A DNA stretch of 64,000 nt, taken from positions 62,001-126,000 of the forward strand of contig CAMLMC010000003.1 in NCBI GenBank assembly GCA_946481075.1, in the 5' to 3' direction. This document shows, piece by piece, positions 37,015 through 46,914 of the stretch. Each line of letters starts with the position of its first letter. Positions within the stretch are counted from its first letter, which is position 1. The DNA comes from an uncultured Alphaproteobacteria bacterium. GTDB lineage: Bacteria; Pseudomonadota; Alphaproteobacteria; Micavibrionales; Micavibrionaceae. A program made the translations under genes and the position numbers. Below the pieces are notes generated by a model. It did no database searches and was not told where the DNA came from. It was given only the letters and a program-made list of their open reading frames with translations.

Positions 37015-37280
37015 GGGCTTCCTGTGGTCGGGCAAAATGATACCGCGCGTTTATCCCCCATGAGCGGGCGAATTGCAAGGAGTTGGGACCGTTAACGGGA
37101 AATACGGCTTAAATTCCAGAATATTCAGGACGTTAAGAAGTTTTAAACTTTTGAAGGTTATATCAATATAAACTATTTACATAAAATTAAAGCTTAATCG
37201 CCGATAATATAGATTGAGGCAGTCTTGCTGGGGAGCGGGACCTTGGCTTTCAGCGATGAAGCAAGTTGGGGAAGCGCAGT

Positions 37281-40016
37281 ATGTATACAACCATAACCGG
37301 CTCAAATGCCAATAACTTCATGAATTTCCAGGGCATCACCGGTACGTTCAACCAGTTGCTCGTTAATCCCTATACAGGATTTACGATTGCCATCAATGAC
37401 ACCTTGAATGTCAATAATGCCATTTATGACGGGCGCGGCGGCACCGATACCATCAACATGACGGCGTTTGGCGATGTATTGCAACTGGTGGATGTCGACG
37501 GCACCATCATGATCCACAGTGTGGAAGTGTTTAACGCGGCCGATGGCGGGGACATCATCAATCTCGCATTCTTTTCCGTTGACTACGGGAACGTCATTAT
37601 TCGTGGGGCAAATGGCGATGATATACTCTGGGGCAATAATGGGCATGACAATATCCTGGGCGGCGGTGGCAATGACAACCTGATCGGCGGCGGCGGAAAC
37701 GATTATCTGTATGGCGGCGATGGGAACGATTATCTCGCAGGGGCCGATGGGGCGGATTTGCTCGCGGGCGGGACGGGTGATGATGAACTGGTTTATTCAT
37801 CCGATGACGTATGGGGCTCGGATATGACGCTGTCCGATCTTGGTTCTACTTCCTTTCTTTCGGATATGATTGCGGTCGGCGGCATGAACCGCACCTATGA
37901 TTCTTTCCACGGCGATTTTAATGACAATAATACTATCACTTTTCCCGGTTATGACACACTGACGCTGACCGAAGGAAACGATGTTCTGATATTGATCGAT
38001 TCCTATAGCCCGCAACATGGGCCGTTGGGCGCGCGCCTTTCCTATATCGATCTGATCAATGCCGGTGGCGGCGACGATGTTGTCGATCTTTCGAATGGTA
38101 CATATACGAACGACCTGACGATCGATGGCGGAACGGGACATGACGTCCTGGTCGGGTCATCGCAGAATGATGTCATCCATGGAGGCGAAGGCAATGACCA
38201 TCTGCATGGCGGTTCGGGCGATGACAGCCTGTTCGGCGGCGCGGGGGATGACATATATTATTATGCCATTGGTGATGGAAATGAGACGATCGCGGAAACA
38301 TCCGGCCATGATACGATCCGCTTTGATGAAGGCATTCTATTGTCGGATATTCAGTTAACCGTGGAGGATAGGAATATCCTGTTACACATTGGCGATGCGG
38401 TCCTGACAGTCGAAAACCATTATGCGGAAGACGGATCAGGCCGTGTTGAAACCCTGGTCTTTGCCGATGGAACGACATTCGATCTCGGTGCCTATGTTCC
38501 GAATACGGCGCCTGATGCCGTCGATGATATTGTCACAGGCTATCGTGACATGGTCGTGACCGGATCGGTTCTATCAAATGATACCGACGCCGATGGAGAT
38601 ACGCTGAGCGTTCAGCCCCAAACATTGACGACCATACATGGCGGCACCGTCGAAATTCTTGCGGACGGGACGTATACCTATACACCAGCACAGGGTTTCA
38701 TTGGCACCGACAGTTTTGACTATCAGGCCATCGACGGTGCCGGCGGGGAAGACACGGCAACGGTTACGGTGAGCATAGGTTACCGTCCCGATGATATTGT
38801 CGGAACGGAAGACGGCGATACGCTGATTGGCGGTGATGGCGACAATATCCTTTTTGGGTTGTCCGGCGACGATGTTCTGTATGGTGATGATGGTTATCTC
38901 GGTGGAATCCTGATGGACAAGTCCTTTAGCGATACGAATCTATCGGAACTAAAGGAGCGTGTGAATATCGCCAAGCTCAATCCCTCGGCGGTGCCATCCC
39001 TTGGTATTGCTTCTGGCAATCTGAGTGTTGATTTTGGAACTACCGCAACGATTACGTTCCGTAAGGGCTTTGCCGGTCATAACAATAGCATGGGATCGTT
39101 TGGGATTGCCGAAGATGGTACGATTGTCAGTGCGAGCCTTCTTTGGAGCAATGTCAAGACGGCAGGTCTGAATACTGCGCACACAATCGATTTACCGGTG
39201 GGTGCGAATGGCGGAAACTTCGGTTTCTTTATAATCTCAAACGGACACAACATCAATAGCGGCTATAAAAATCTTGATGTTACCGGTGATGGCAATATCC
39301 GGTTCATTTACAATTACGGCAAGACCGATGCACGCGATGCAAAAATAACCGATAATGGAAAGCATATTTCTGTTGTCTATGATGACGGGACGACGACAAA
39401 GGTTTTAAAAGGCCATACATATTTTACGAGCGAGCGCGGTGACGATACAGCAATCAATGGTGATGGAAAAACGCATGTTGTATCCGGCCTGAACGGCGGA
39501 AACACGGATTCCCTGCGCATAGGCTTTGAAGATTTGCACAACCTTGGGGATGCGGATTATGAAGACGTTCTGTTCGATCTGAACATCAACCCGGTGGATA
39601 TCGGCGATATAAACGGCGGAAACGATATTCTGGATGGTGGGGCCGGAAACGATCTTCTTTATGGCGAAGGCGGAGATGACATTCTGGTGATCGGGGATGG
39701 CCTTGATCGCGCTTTCGGTGGTAAAGGCGCGGATGTCTTTGCAATCACGACCATCGACGGTCTGGTCGACAGAGTAGAAGACTTCAATGCCGCCGAGGGC
39801 GATATTATCAACATCGCCGATGTTCTGGAAGGCTATGACCCCCTTTCATCCGATATCGGAAACTATCTGATGCTGGTCCGGAATGGCGCAGACACCGAAA
39901 TCCACATCAACCGCGACGGTGATACGGGCGGCGAATTTACAATGGCCGCACTGATTGCAGGAAACACGGATATCGACCTGTCCTCTATCATTGCCGATCA
40001 AAGCGCACTAGCTTGA
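37281..40016 (+). CDS. RTX calcium-binding exported protein with DUF4114 domain
   Basis: A 911-residue type I secretion substrate with no signal peptide. RTX nonapeptides (GGxGxDxLxGG) occur at about residues 110-165, 285-330, 510-540 and 775-800. A cadherin-like/VCBS-type Ig repeat spans about 410-500 (NTAPDAVDDI...GYRP). A DUF4114-type module covers about 565-775 and is clearly related to one in the giant protein at 52402. The C-terminus has the post-RTX aspartate-rich AFAITTIDGLVDRVEDFNAAEGD type of secretion region. The ATG at 37281 is chosen over a TTG at 37266. The exporter at 61821 is the likely secretion route. Confidence 0.88.
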   Translation: MYTTITGSNANNFMNFQGITGTFNQLLVNPYTGFTIAINDTLNVNNAIYDGRGGTDTINMTAFGDVLQLVDVDGTIMIHSVEVFNAADGGDIINLAFFSVDYGNVIIRGANGDDILWGNNGHDNILGGGGNDNLIGGGGNDYLYGGDGNDYLAGADGADLLAGGTGDDELVYSSDDVWGSDMTLSDLGSTSFLSDMIAVGGMNRTYDSFHGDFNDNNTITFPGYDTLTLTEGNDVLILIDSYSPQHGPLGARLSYIDLINAGGGDDVVDLSNGTYTNDLTIDGGTGHDVLVGSSQNDVIHGGEGNDHLHGGSGDDSLFGGAGDDIYYYAIGDGNETIAETSGHDTIRFDEGILLSDIQLTVEDRNILLHIGDAVLTVENHYAEDGSGRVETLVFADGTTFDLGAYVPNTAPDAVDDIVTGYRDMVVTGSVLSNDTDADGDTLSVQPQTLTTIHGGTVEILADGTYTYTPAQGFIGTDSFDYQAIDGAGGEDTATVTVSIGYRPDDIVGTEDGDTLIGGDGDNILFGLSGDDVLYGDDGYLGGILMDKSFSDTNLSELKERVNIAKLNPSAVPSLGIASGNLSVDFGTTATITFRKGFAGHNNSMGSFGIAEDGTIVSASLLWSNVKTAGLNTAHTIDLPVGANGGNFGFFIISNGHNINSGYKNLDVTGDGNIRFIYNYGKTDARDAKITDNGKHISVVYDDGTTTKVLKGHTYFTSERGDDTAINGDGKTHVVSGLNGGNTDSLRIGFEDLHNLGDADYEDVLFDLNINPVDIGDINGGNDILDGGAGNDLLYGEGGDDILVIGDGLDRAFGGKGADVFAITTIDGLVDRVEDFNAAEGDIINIADVLEGYDPLSSDIGNYLMLVRNGADTEIHINRDGDTGGEFTMAALIAGNTDIDLSSIIADQSALA

Positions 40017-40047
40017 TCTTTGCGGAACGCCGCGCTAAAAATATGGC

Positions 40048-41064
40048 ATGAGCGATCCTTCCCCCCTTGAAACCCTTTTCCTGCCCTTTGAACAGAATGT
40101 TCTGCCATGGCCGGATAAGGTCCTGTTTATAGGGGCACAATATCACGCGGCATTGAAGAATATTCCATCGCCTATCCTATGGCAGGTATTCAAACCATTT
40201 TCGGATAGTTTAAAACGTGATGGGTTGTTGCCGTCCGATACGCTTCCCGTCGGAACGTTCGACATGGTCTTATGTCTGGTGCCAAAACAACTGGACGAAG
40301 CCAAATTCTGGATTGCGGGCGCAATCGAAAGATTGAATGACAATGGCACGCTTGTGTTATCTGCTGCGAATGACGCCTTTGGCGCGCGTTTAAAAAAATG
40401 GATGGAAGAGGCCGGAATCCAGTCCATTCAGACGGAATCAAAAAACAAGGCGAAAGTTGTCTGGGGTGTTAAAGGCCAGATAGATCAAATCTTGATGCAG
40501 GAATGGCTTGATAAAGGCGCCGTCCGTACCCATGATTTTGGCGATGGTTTGATGTTAAAGACCCTGCCGGGGATATTCAGTTGGGACCGTATTGATCCGG
40601 CATCACGCCTTCTTGCGCAAAACCTGCCCAGGGACATGCGCGGCAAGGTTGCTGATTTCGGCAGCGGCTATGGTTATTTGTCTTTGATGACTGCAAAAAA
40701 TTGCCCGCGCATTGAAAAAATGACACTGATAGAGGCCGATCAACGGGCCCTTGCCTGTGCAGAAGAAAATTTAAAAAATCACACCATAGAGCCTCTATGG
40801 CATGATCTGACCAAATCCTTGCCACCTGCCATGATCTTTGATCATATCATTATGAATCCGCCATTCCACACGGGAAAGAAAACCGACACGGCGTTGGGGC
40901 AGGCATTCATTGCGACGGCTTCGAAACATCTTAAGAAGAATGGCTCTCTTTATATGGTCGCGAATGCCCATCTTCCCTATGAATCTATTTTGCAAAAATC
41001 ATTTTCATCCGTGGTGCAGGTTATGCAGCAAGACGGATTTAAAATTATCAAGGCGGTCAAATAA
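40048..41064 (+). CDS. RsmC-like 16S rRNA guanine-N2 methyltransferase
   Basis: A 338-residue protein with the RsmC architecture: an N-terminal degenerate methyltransferase-like domain and a C-terminal catalytic domain. VADFGSGYGYLSL is the SAM-binding motif near residue 200, and MNPPFHTGK is the NPPF catalytic motif. RsmC methylates G1207 of 16S rRNA, and RlmG is a close relative. Overall sequence is diverged, so the exact target base is less sure than the family. It overlaps the next gene by one base. Confidence 0.83.
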   Translation: MSDPSPLETLFLPFEQNVLPWPDKVLFIGAQYHAALKNIPSPILWQVFKPFSDSLKRDGLLPSDTLPVGTFDMVLCLVPKQLDEAKFWIAGAIERLNDNGTLVLSAANDAFGARLKKWMEEAGIQSIQTESKNKAKVVWGVKGQIDQILMQEWLDKGAVRTHDFGDGLMLKTLPGIFSWDRIDPASRLLAQNLPRDMRGKVADFGSGYGYLSLMTAKNCPRIEKMTLIEADQRALACAEENLKNHTIEPLWHDLTKSLPPAMIFDHIIMNPPFHTGKKTDTALGQAFIATASKHLKKNGSLYMVANAHLPYESILQKSFSSVVQVMQQDGFKIIKAVK

Positions 41065-41726
41065 TGATGGAAAAGATAGATGGCGTTATCTGGGATATGG
41101 ATGGAACGCTCTACCGTTATGATGAATTGTTCAAAACCGCCTGTAATCATGCGGCTGCCCGCGCCGCGATTACGGTTCGGCCGGAATACACATATGAATA
41201 TGCGTTCGAACAATGTGTGGCCGCCGAAAAGAAATTTGGCTTCAGTCTGCAATGGTTTCATGAAGAAACAAAAATGACCTTTGAATCCATGCATTTCGTT
41301 TATCACAATTCTATTGATGAGAAAGTAATCCAACGGAATGAAGATATGGCGAACGGTTTGCGCTCGCTCACCATTCCATCGGTTCTTCTCACCAACTCCT
41401 CACGTGGATGGGTTTCTCGTGTTACGAAACATTTGGGAATTGACGATATATTCACGGAAAATAATATCCTTGCGCTCGAAGACTTTAATTTTCAGCCCAA
41501 GGGCCGTAGCACAGCCGGGTTTGAAAAAGCGATTGATCTGCTCGGGCTTCATCCCTCACGAATATTGCTGGTGGAAGATTTGCCGCGGAATCTGGTTCGG
41601 GCCAAAGAAGCAGGCTTGCAAACAGCGCTTGTGCATCACGGGCAGGTTCCGGATGATCAGTCCAATTGCGACTATCTGTTTCAGGATGCGATAGAAGTAA
41701 CAAACGCCTTAAAAAAGGCGGCCTGA
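41064..41726 (+). CDS. HAD-superfamily hydrolase, pyrimidine 5'-nucleotidase-like
   Basis: The 220-residue protein has the HAD motif I WDMDGTLY with the nucleophile Asp, LTNSSRGW as motif II, and VEDLPRNL as motif IV with preceding Lys in the GRST region. WDMDGTLYRYD and its cap size match the pyrimidine 5'-nucleotidase subgroup (SDT1-like). The natural substrate is not determinable. It starts inside the rsmC-like gene's stop codon, so the two form an operon. It ends against the convergent AAA gene. Confidence 0.82.
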   Translation: MMEKIDGVIWDMDGTLYRYDELFKTACNHAAARAAITVRPEYTYEYAFEQCVAAEKKFGFSLQWFHEETKMTFESMHFVYHNSIDEKVIQRNEDMANGLRSLTIPSVLLTNSSRGWVSRVTKHLGIDDIFTENNILALEDFNFQPKGRSTAGFEKAIDLLGLHPSRILLVEDLPRNLVRAKEAGLQTALVHHGQVPDDQSNCDYLFQDAIEVTNALKKAA

Positions 41727-42722
41727 TTATTCCTCATCTTCGAAACGCTGGCTTCCATCCGTATCGCTGAAATTCTTCGCGCCCGTTTGCACTGCCATTT
41801 TCGTAGGGTCGAATGTTTCACCTTTCACGTATGGCTTATCCGATAGCGCGCCGGGGTGGAGGCCAGTTTCCTTGGCAACCATCATATACACAGCCTCCAT
41901 CGAAAGTGTGCGCATCTCGCCGCGGAACATATTTTGCCATGCACAGGCGGCGTCCAATGTGATGATGGATTTATCCGGTTGTGTCCGTTTTCTCATATGT
42001 TCATCGGTCAGTTTCACAACTTCGCGCATACAATCATCGGGAATGCTGAGTTTGTGGTGGCGTTCATAATTCGGGCGAATGCCTTCGAGGATTTTATACG
42101 TTTCCTCAAGATCCGGCATTTTCAAATGGACTTTCTGGAAACGTCGGTCCAATGCGGGGTCGAGCGCGACATACTGGCGGAATTCGTCAATCGTCGTCGC
42201 GCCGATCACATGGATATCGCCGACCGTCAGGTATGGTTTCATGACTTCGGACAGGCCCGCATAGGCCGATCCCTTCACGCCCGGCATAATTGTGTGGATT
42301 TCGTCGATGAACATGATGTATCGCGGAAATTCCGGATGGTGGTATCGTTCGGCAAGGCCGCGGCAAATCGGGATAAAACGATCCTGAAATTCTGCCGGGG
42401 AATTCGTTCCGGCCGCCATCGCGGGCATATCGAGTTCCAGCACCTGCGCGCCTTTCAGGTAATCCGGGACGCGTCCGGCGACCACAGCCTGTGCAAGACC
42501 AACGACAAGGGCGGTTTTCCCAACCCCGGCTGGCGCGAGAAGGCAGACGTTCTTGCGGTTACGTTGAAGAAGAATCAGCATGACATTGTCGATTTCGGCA
42601 TCGCGTCCGACAATCGGATCAAACCGCCCCTCGCTGGCAAGGGCGGTGTAATTGCGGCAATAGAGGTGGATCAGATTGTCCAGCTCGTCCTGTGGCACCT
42701 TGAAATTATGATTTTTTGCCAT
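41727..42722 (-). CDS. stand-alone ClpA/ClpB-like AAA+ ATPase (single NBD1 ring)
   Basis: A 331-residue protein matching only the first nucleotide-binding domain of ClpA/ClpB. FDPIVGRDAEID precedes the Walker A loop APAGVGKTA and Walker B YIMFIDEIHT; HVIGATTIDEFRQYVALDPALDRRF supplies the sensor and arginine-finger region. The usual N domain, middle domain, second ATPase domain and ClpP-binding loop are all absent. The C-terminal 60 residues (ALSDKPYVKGETFDP) resemble nothing I know. It is therefore not a canonical Clp chaperone; partner and substrate are unknown. It is monocistronic. Confidence 0.82.
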   Translation of the reverse strand: MAKNHNFKVPQDELDNLIHLYCRNYTALASEGRFDPIVGRDAEIDNVMLILLQRNRKNVCLLAPAGVGKTALVVGLAQAVVAGRVPDYLKGAQVLELDMPAMAAGTNSPAEFQDRFIPICRGLAERYHHPEFPRYIMFIDEIHTIMPGVKGSAYAGLSEVMKPYLTVGDIHVIGATTIDEFRQYVALDPALDRRFQKVHLKMPDLEETYKILEGIRPNYERHHKLSIPDDCMREVVKLTDEHMRKRTQPDKSIITLDAACAWQNMFRGEMRTLSMEAVYMMVAKETGLHPGALSDKPYVKGETFDPTKMAVQTGAKNFSDTDGSQRFEDEE

Positions 42723-42797
42723 GGTTGATTACAGAATCCGTGCGTTTATCGACACCTATATTGTACCGGAATTGGTTAACAATAAGCAAACGCGGGC

Positions 42798-43667
42798 CTA
42801 GATAACATATAGGAGCCGGTCGAGATCGGCGTATTTCAGGCAGTTCATGATATTTTCCTCGACAACCGGTTTGGGGCGGTAGCCGATTCCAAGACCCGCC
42901 GCCGCCAGCATAGGGATATCGTTGGCGCCGTCACCGAGCGCAACGGTCTGGGCCAGATCAATACCCAGTTCCTGCGCATGTGATTTTAAAAAGGCCAACT
43001 TTGAATCTTTATCGAGGATCGGTTCACCCACCGTTCCGTCCAAAACCTTGCCATCATTGCCAAGGCTGTTGCCGTGATTGACGTTGAAGCCGCATTTCTC
43101 ACCGATCGCATTTGTGAAGAACGTAAATCCACCGGAAACGAGAACGCAGGTCATGCCCTTGGCGCGGGCCGACATGACAAGCGTATCCGCGCCTTTGCAC
43201 AATTTGGTTTCTTCCAGTGTTTGATAGAGCGCGGAAACAGGAAGGCCTTCTAAGAGGGCGACGCGTTCTTTCAGGGCTGCTTTAAAATCCAGCTCACCAT
43301 TCATGGCGCGGGCGGTGATGGCGGCGATTCTATCCTTGATGCCTGCTTTGGCGGCAAGTTCATCAAGTGTTTCGGATTCGACAATTGTCGCGTCCATGTC
43401 GCAAATCAGGAGTTTGCGTTCCGGCGCGGGATGCGGGATGCACAAAAGATCGATGCGGTCTTCGCTTACAATCTCCCGCATCTCTTTCATCTGCTGCATG
43501 GTCACCCCATTCTGAATCGGAATACCTGCCGCAATGTGCGGTTTCATCCAGCCGGGTTTTCCGGCAAGGCCGATGGCCTGATCCGCGATATAGGCTCCCA
43601 TCTTTTCGACATGGGCAATTCCGACATCGATGTCGCTTGAGAGAAGATAGAGCGTGTGCTGTGTCAT
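42798..43667 (-). CDS. serB: phosphoserine phosphatase
   Basis: Last step of serine synthesis, hydrolysing phosphoserine. HAD motifs are ICDMDATIVESE (nucleophile Asp), LVSGGFTFF and ALGDGANDIPML. An N-terminal domain of about 85 residues precedes the HAD core, as in other alphaproteobacterial SerB proteins. Length is 289 residues. It starts directly after the pdxJ stop codon, so the two share a transcript, and serC and serA lie close by. Confidence 0.95.
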   Translation of the reverse strand: MTQHTLYLLSSDIDVGIAHVEKMGAYIADQAIGLAGKPGWMKPHIAAGIPIQNGVTMQQMKEMREIVSEDRIDLLCIPHPAPERKLLICDMDATIVESETLDELAAKAGIKDRIAAITARAMNGELDFKAALKERVALLEGLPVSALYQTLEETKLCKGADTLVMSARAKGMTCVLVSGGFTFFTNAIGEKCGFNVNHGNSLGNDGKVLDGTVGEPILDKDSKLAFLKSHAQELGIDLAQTVALGDGANDIPMLAAAGLGIGYRPKPVVEENIMNCLKYADLDRLLYVI

Positions 43668-44450
43668 CTATGCCGCCTTTGCCGATTTGTGGCCGTACTG
43701 AATAGCCGTAAGATAGGCCGACACCGCGCCGCGCCAGCCCATGTCGAGCGCATCGGATGTAATTGCATGGCCGATGGACACTTCCGCGCAATCCGGCACG
43801 GCGGCGATGAACCGCGCAAGATTGTCGAGGTTCAGATCATGGCCCGCGTTGATGCCAAGACCAACGGATTTTGCTGCGCCTGCGGCTGCAACATAATCAT
43901 CTATCTTAATGTCTTTTGTCGCGTAAGGCCCGGTATAAAGTTCCACGCGGTCCGCGCCGATGTCGGCGGCGGCGCGTGCATCATCGGCCTTTGGATCGAT
44001 AAACAGCGACACGCGGCGTCCGGCATCTTTCAACCGTGCGATGACGTCTTGCAAAAAGTCCTTATGTTCGCGGACATTCCATCCATGGTCCGATGTGCGC
44101 TGGTTCGGATCATCGGGGACGAGGGTCACCTGATCACAGCGATGGGCGGTGACAAGTGTCAGAAACTCTTCGTCCGGATAACCTTCGATATTGAATTCAA
44201 TATCGGCTGGCACATGTTCCTCGTTCATCATAAAGGACGGGAACGGGCTTTTGTAATCCGCGCAGAAAATCGACAATTCCGGGACATCCGTGCGGCGGAT
44301 GTGGCGCTGGTCGGGGCGCGGGTGGATGGTGATGCCGTGGGCCCCGGCATCCAGAACCATTTTGGCGGTCGCCAGAACGTTGGGGTATCCGATATCCCGC
44401 TGGTTACGGAGGAGGGCAACCTTGTTCAAATTGACGGAAAGCCGTGTCAT
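43668..44450 (-). CDS. pdxJ: pyridoxine 5'-phosphate synthase
   Basis: Condenses 1-deoxyxylulose 5-phosphate with 3-amino-2-oxopropyl phosphate to form pyridoxine 5'-phosphate in the DXP-dependent vitamin B6 route. LSVNLNKVALLRNQR, GITIHPRPDQRHI, VTLVPDDPNQRTSDHGW and GLGINAGHDLN are the conserved blocks, with phosphate-binding and catalytic His and Glu residues. Length 260 is normal. It is divergent from serC, whose product also acts in this pathway, and adjoins serB. Confidence 0.95.
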   Translation of the reverse strand: MTRLSVNLNKVALLRNQRDIGYPNVLATAKMVLDAGAHGITIHPRPDQRHIRRTDVPELSIFCADYKSPFPSFMMNEEHVPADIEFNIEGYPDEEFLTLVTAHRCDQVTLVPDDPNQRTSDHGWNVREHKDFLQDVIARLKDAGRRVSLFIDPKADDARAAADIGADRVELYTGPYATKDIKIDDYVAAAGAAKSVGLGINAGHDLNLDNLARFIAAVPDCAEVSIGHAITSDALDMGWRGAVSAYLTAIQYGHKSAKAA

Positions 44451-44536
44451 CTCTTGTCACTTTCTTTGGAAAACGCTAGGAAATTGATAGCAGAATTTCG
44501 CGCTGCGACAAATTTTAAAGATAAAGGATTGCATTC

Positions 44537-45709
44537 ATGGAAAAACCAGCCGTAAAGCCAAAAAACCCCTGTTTTTCAAGCGGGCCCTGCGCCAAGCGTC
44601 CCGGCTGGTCCGTTGAAGCGCTCTCCGACGCCTTCCTCGGCCGCTCCCACCGCGCCGCCACGGGTAAAAACAAACTGAATGAGGTTTGCGACCGTCATCG
44701 CGCCATTCTCGGCATTCCCGAAGATTACAAAATCGCGATCGTTCCCGCCTCCGACACCGGCGCGATCGAAATGGCGATGTGGTCGATGCTGGGCGCCCGT
44801 CCTGTCGACATGGTGTACTGGGAGGCGTTTGGCCTCGATTGGGCCAAGGATGTGACGGACCAGTTGAAACTGGAGAATGTCACAATCCATAAGGCCGCCT
44901 ACGGTGATATCCCGGACCTCTATAAAGTGAACACAAAACAGAACGATGTCGTCTTCACATGGAACGGCACGACGTCGGGCGTCCGTGCGCCTGATGGCGA
45001 CTGGATTGCCTCTTCCAGAGAAGGTCTGACATTCTGCGATGCGACCTCCGCCGTGTTCGCTTATGACATGCCGTGGGACAAGCTCGATGTGACGACGTGG
45101 AGCTGGCAAAAAGTTCTGGGCGGTGAAGGCGCGCATGGGATGCTGGTTCTGTCCCCGCGTGCGGTGGAACGTCTTGAATCCTATAAGGCGCCGCGCCCAT
45201 TGCCGAAAATTTTCCGCATGACCAAGGGCGGTAAATTCGCGGATGGCATTTTCAAGGGCGAAACCATCAACACACCATCGATGATGGCGGTGGAAGATTG
45301 TCTCGATGCGCTGCGCTGGGTTGAATCCATCGGCGGCGTGCAAAAAACAATCGCACGAAGCCAGGCGAACCTGAAGGCGATTTCCGACTGGGTTGCAAAG
45401 ACTCCATGGATCGATTTCCTGTGTAAGGATGCGGATGTCCGCTCCAACACCTCCATCACGCTCGTCATCACCGAAGACTGGCTGAACGCGAAGAGTGAGG
45501 AGGATCAGCAAGCGTTTATCAAGGGGCTCGTGAAACTGCTCGATAAGGAAAACGCGGCTTATGATATCGCCTCCTACCGCGATGCACCGGCTGGCCTTCG
45601 CATCTGGGGCGGCGCGACGGTGGAAACATCTGATCTTGAAGCGCTTACCCACTGGCTCGAATGGGCCTATGAAACTGCCAAGGGCGAAGAATTGAGAAAG
45701 GCCGCGTAA
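44537..45709 (+). CDS. serC: phosphoserine aminotransferase (alphaproteobacterial type)
   Basis: Transaminates 3-phosphohydroxypyruvate to phosphoserine and also forms 4-phosphohydroxythreonine for vitamin B6. The PLP lysine is Lys192 in [28 protein letters not shown] at the start and the 390-residue length match the SerC subtype of alphaproteobacteria and archaea rather than the E. coli form. It is divergent from pdxJ with 86 bases between them. A strong terminator hairpin follows at 45715. Confidence 0.95.
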   Translation: MEKPAVKPKNPCFSSGPCAKRPGWSVEALSDAFLGRSHRAATGKNKLNEVCDRHRAILGIPEDYKIAIVPASDTGAIEMAMWSMLGARPVDMVYWEAFGLDWAKDVTDQLKLENVTIHKAAYGDIPDLYKVNTKQNDVVFTWNGTTSGVRAPDGDWIASSREGLTFCDATSAVFAYDMPWDKLDVTTWSWQKVLGGEGAHGMLVLSPRAVERLESYKAPRPLPKIFRMTKGGKFADGIFKGETINTPSMMAVEDCLDALRWVESIGGVQKTIARSQANLKAISDWVAKTPWIDFLCKDADVRSNTSITLVITEDWLNAKSEEDQQAFIKGLVKLLDKENAAYDIASYRDAPAGLRIWGGATVETSDLEALTHWLEWAYETAKGEELRKAA

Positions 45710-45714
45710 AATTT

Positions 45715-45740
45715 AAAGGGCCCTTCGGGGCCCTTTTTTA
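45715..45740 (+). terminator. Rho-independent terminator after serC
   Basis: Nine-base stem AAAGGGCCC/GGGCCCTTT with a TTCG tetraloop, followed by a T run. It ends serC transcription and also overlaps the stop region of the convergent gene at 45738; the A run before the stem could let it work in both directions. Confidence 0.9.
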
Positions 45741-46412
45741 TAAGTTGTGATCGAATCTTTGCTCGATGAAACTCTTTGTTATTTCGGACGCCTTTTTGAT
45801 GCCGGAAAAAGCCAATGCCACTGCGCCAGTTGTTCCCAAGACCACCCCCGCACCTGCGGCGCTGCCCGACAGAATCGATAATACGGATGCATCGCTGGCT
45901 TGTGATGCGTAATACCCGCCTGCAAGTATTCCTAAATGTGTATAAGATCCCGCCACTATTGCACAGGATTTCGCGGTAACGGAAATATCCTTCCCGGTTT
46001 TCTCATTGAAATATTCTAGGCCCTTCAGGCTTGCTGCCGCGCCTGCAAAAATACCGGCCATTATATATCCGCCAAGGGCAATACCTCCTGCAACATCCGC
46101 CATCGTATTGGTTACGGCACCAATTGCTAAAGATGTCGGGCCGATCAAGGCTGCTGCTCCCCCGACATAATTATGGTAGGTGTCCCGCGTTGCTAAATCA
46201 GGGGTTTTGCCTTCTTCGATCTGGGAATCGGTGTAAATTTTGTCGCTTGCTTTGCCGGCAAAATGGTAGGTCGCCGGAATTGCCGCGGTCAGTGCGGATG
46301 TAATCAGGCTGGTTTGAACATCTTTCGTTATGGCCACCGCTGCAACCGCACCGACTGCACCAAAAACGGATGTGATGACAACTGGTCCTGCAATGTTATT
46401 GTGTTGTGTCAT
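45738..46412 (-). CDS. hypothetical membrane protein, 224 residues
   Basis: Unrecognised. The protein is rich in Ala and Gly with about five or six hydrophobic segments (for example VVITSVFGAVGAVAAVAI, VAGGIALGGYIMAGIFAGAAA and SGSAAGAGVVLGTTGAVALAF), suggesting an integral membrane protein. The ATG at 46412 has AAGGGA upstream; a longer frame starting at 46580 overlaps the divergent gene and is not supported. It is convergent with serC and shares its terminator. Confidence 0.65.
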   Translation of the reverse strand: MTQHNNIAGPVVITSVFGAVGAVAAVAITKDVQTSLITSALTAAIPATYHFAGKASDKIYTDSQIEEGKTPDLATRDTYHNYVGGAAALIGPTSLAIGAVTNTMADVAGGIALGGYIMAGIFAGAAASLKGLEYFNEKTGKDISVTAKSCAIVAGSYTHLGILAGGYYASQASDASVLSILSGSAAGAGVVLGTTGAVALAFSGIKKASEITKSFIEQRFDHNL

Positions 46413-46534
46413 AATTTTTCCCTTAAGTTGAAAGCTTATTACCATAATAAAAATGAGGGCGCAACAATTAATCGCCCAAGCTCTATGCGCCAAAAAGGCC
46501 TTGACATTGTAGGAATATATGCCTATAATCGGTA

Positions 46535-46909
46535 ATGGAAAATGATATAACACCCCCCGAAAACCCGCTCCCACCCGCAATCCCGTCTGAAAAGATGCAA
46601 GAGGCGGTCAACGCCATCATCTCCTTCTATGGCGAACATGACAATTATTTCACCCGCATGGCCTCGGAAAAAAAGGTCCATGAATTCATCGAAGCCGTAA
46701 AGGATTCTGAACCCGAAGCCTTTGATGACATCCTCACGGGCAATATCAACCTTTTGAACATCGCCTTTCAAAAAACGATACTGGCGGCCACCCGTCCCCG
46801 CGGCGGCCATGATGCCGTGACGCAGGCGGTTCGCCTGTCGGCGCAGTTATCACGTAACATTGATACATGGCGCCGTCTCAAAGAGTTTGAAAATCGACAA
46901 ACGAAGTAG
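46535..46909 (+). CDS. hypothetical protein, 124 residues
   Basis: Not recognised. A short soluble protein with a Pro-rich beginning (PPENPLPPAIP) and a mostly helical remainder. It lies five bases before the next gene and in the same direction, so they are probably co-transcribed. A serA function partner is possible only by position. Confidence 0.55.
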   Translation: MENDITPPENPLPPAIPSEKMQEAVNAIISFYGEHDNYFTRMASEKKVHEFIEAVKDSEPEAFDDILTGNINLLNIAFQKTILAATRPRGGHDAVTQAVRLSAQLSRNIDTWRRLKEFENRQTK

Positions 46910-46914
46910 ACAAA

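Noticed and set aside
37015..37280. TTTACA/GATAAT pair as a promoter for the first RTX gene
   Set aside because: The spacer is about 21 bases, too long for a normal sigma-70 promoter. The true promoter remains unidentified.
37600..39700. CRISPR-like regular spacing of short repeats
   Set aside because: The repeated bases encode RTX nonapeptides; there are no unrelated spacers between them.
44576..45652. A 358-residue minus-strand frame opposite serC
   Set aside because: serC has the full PLP motif and normal length; the antisense frame lacks a domain and ribosome site.
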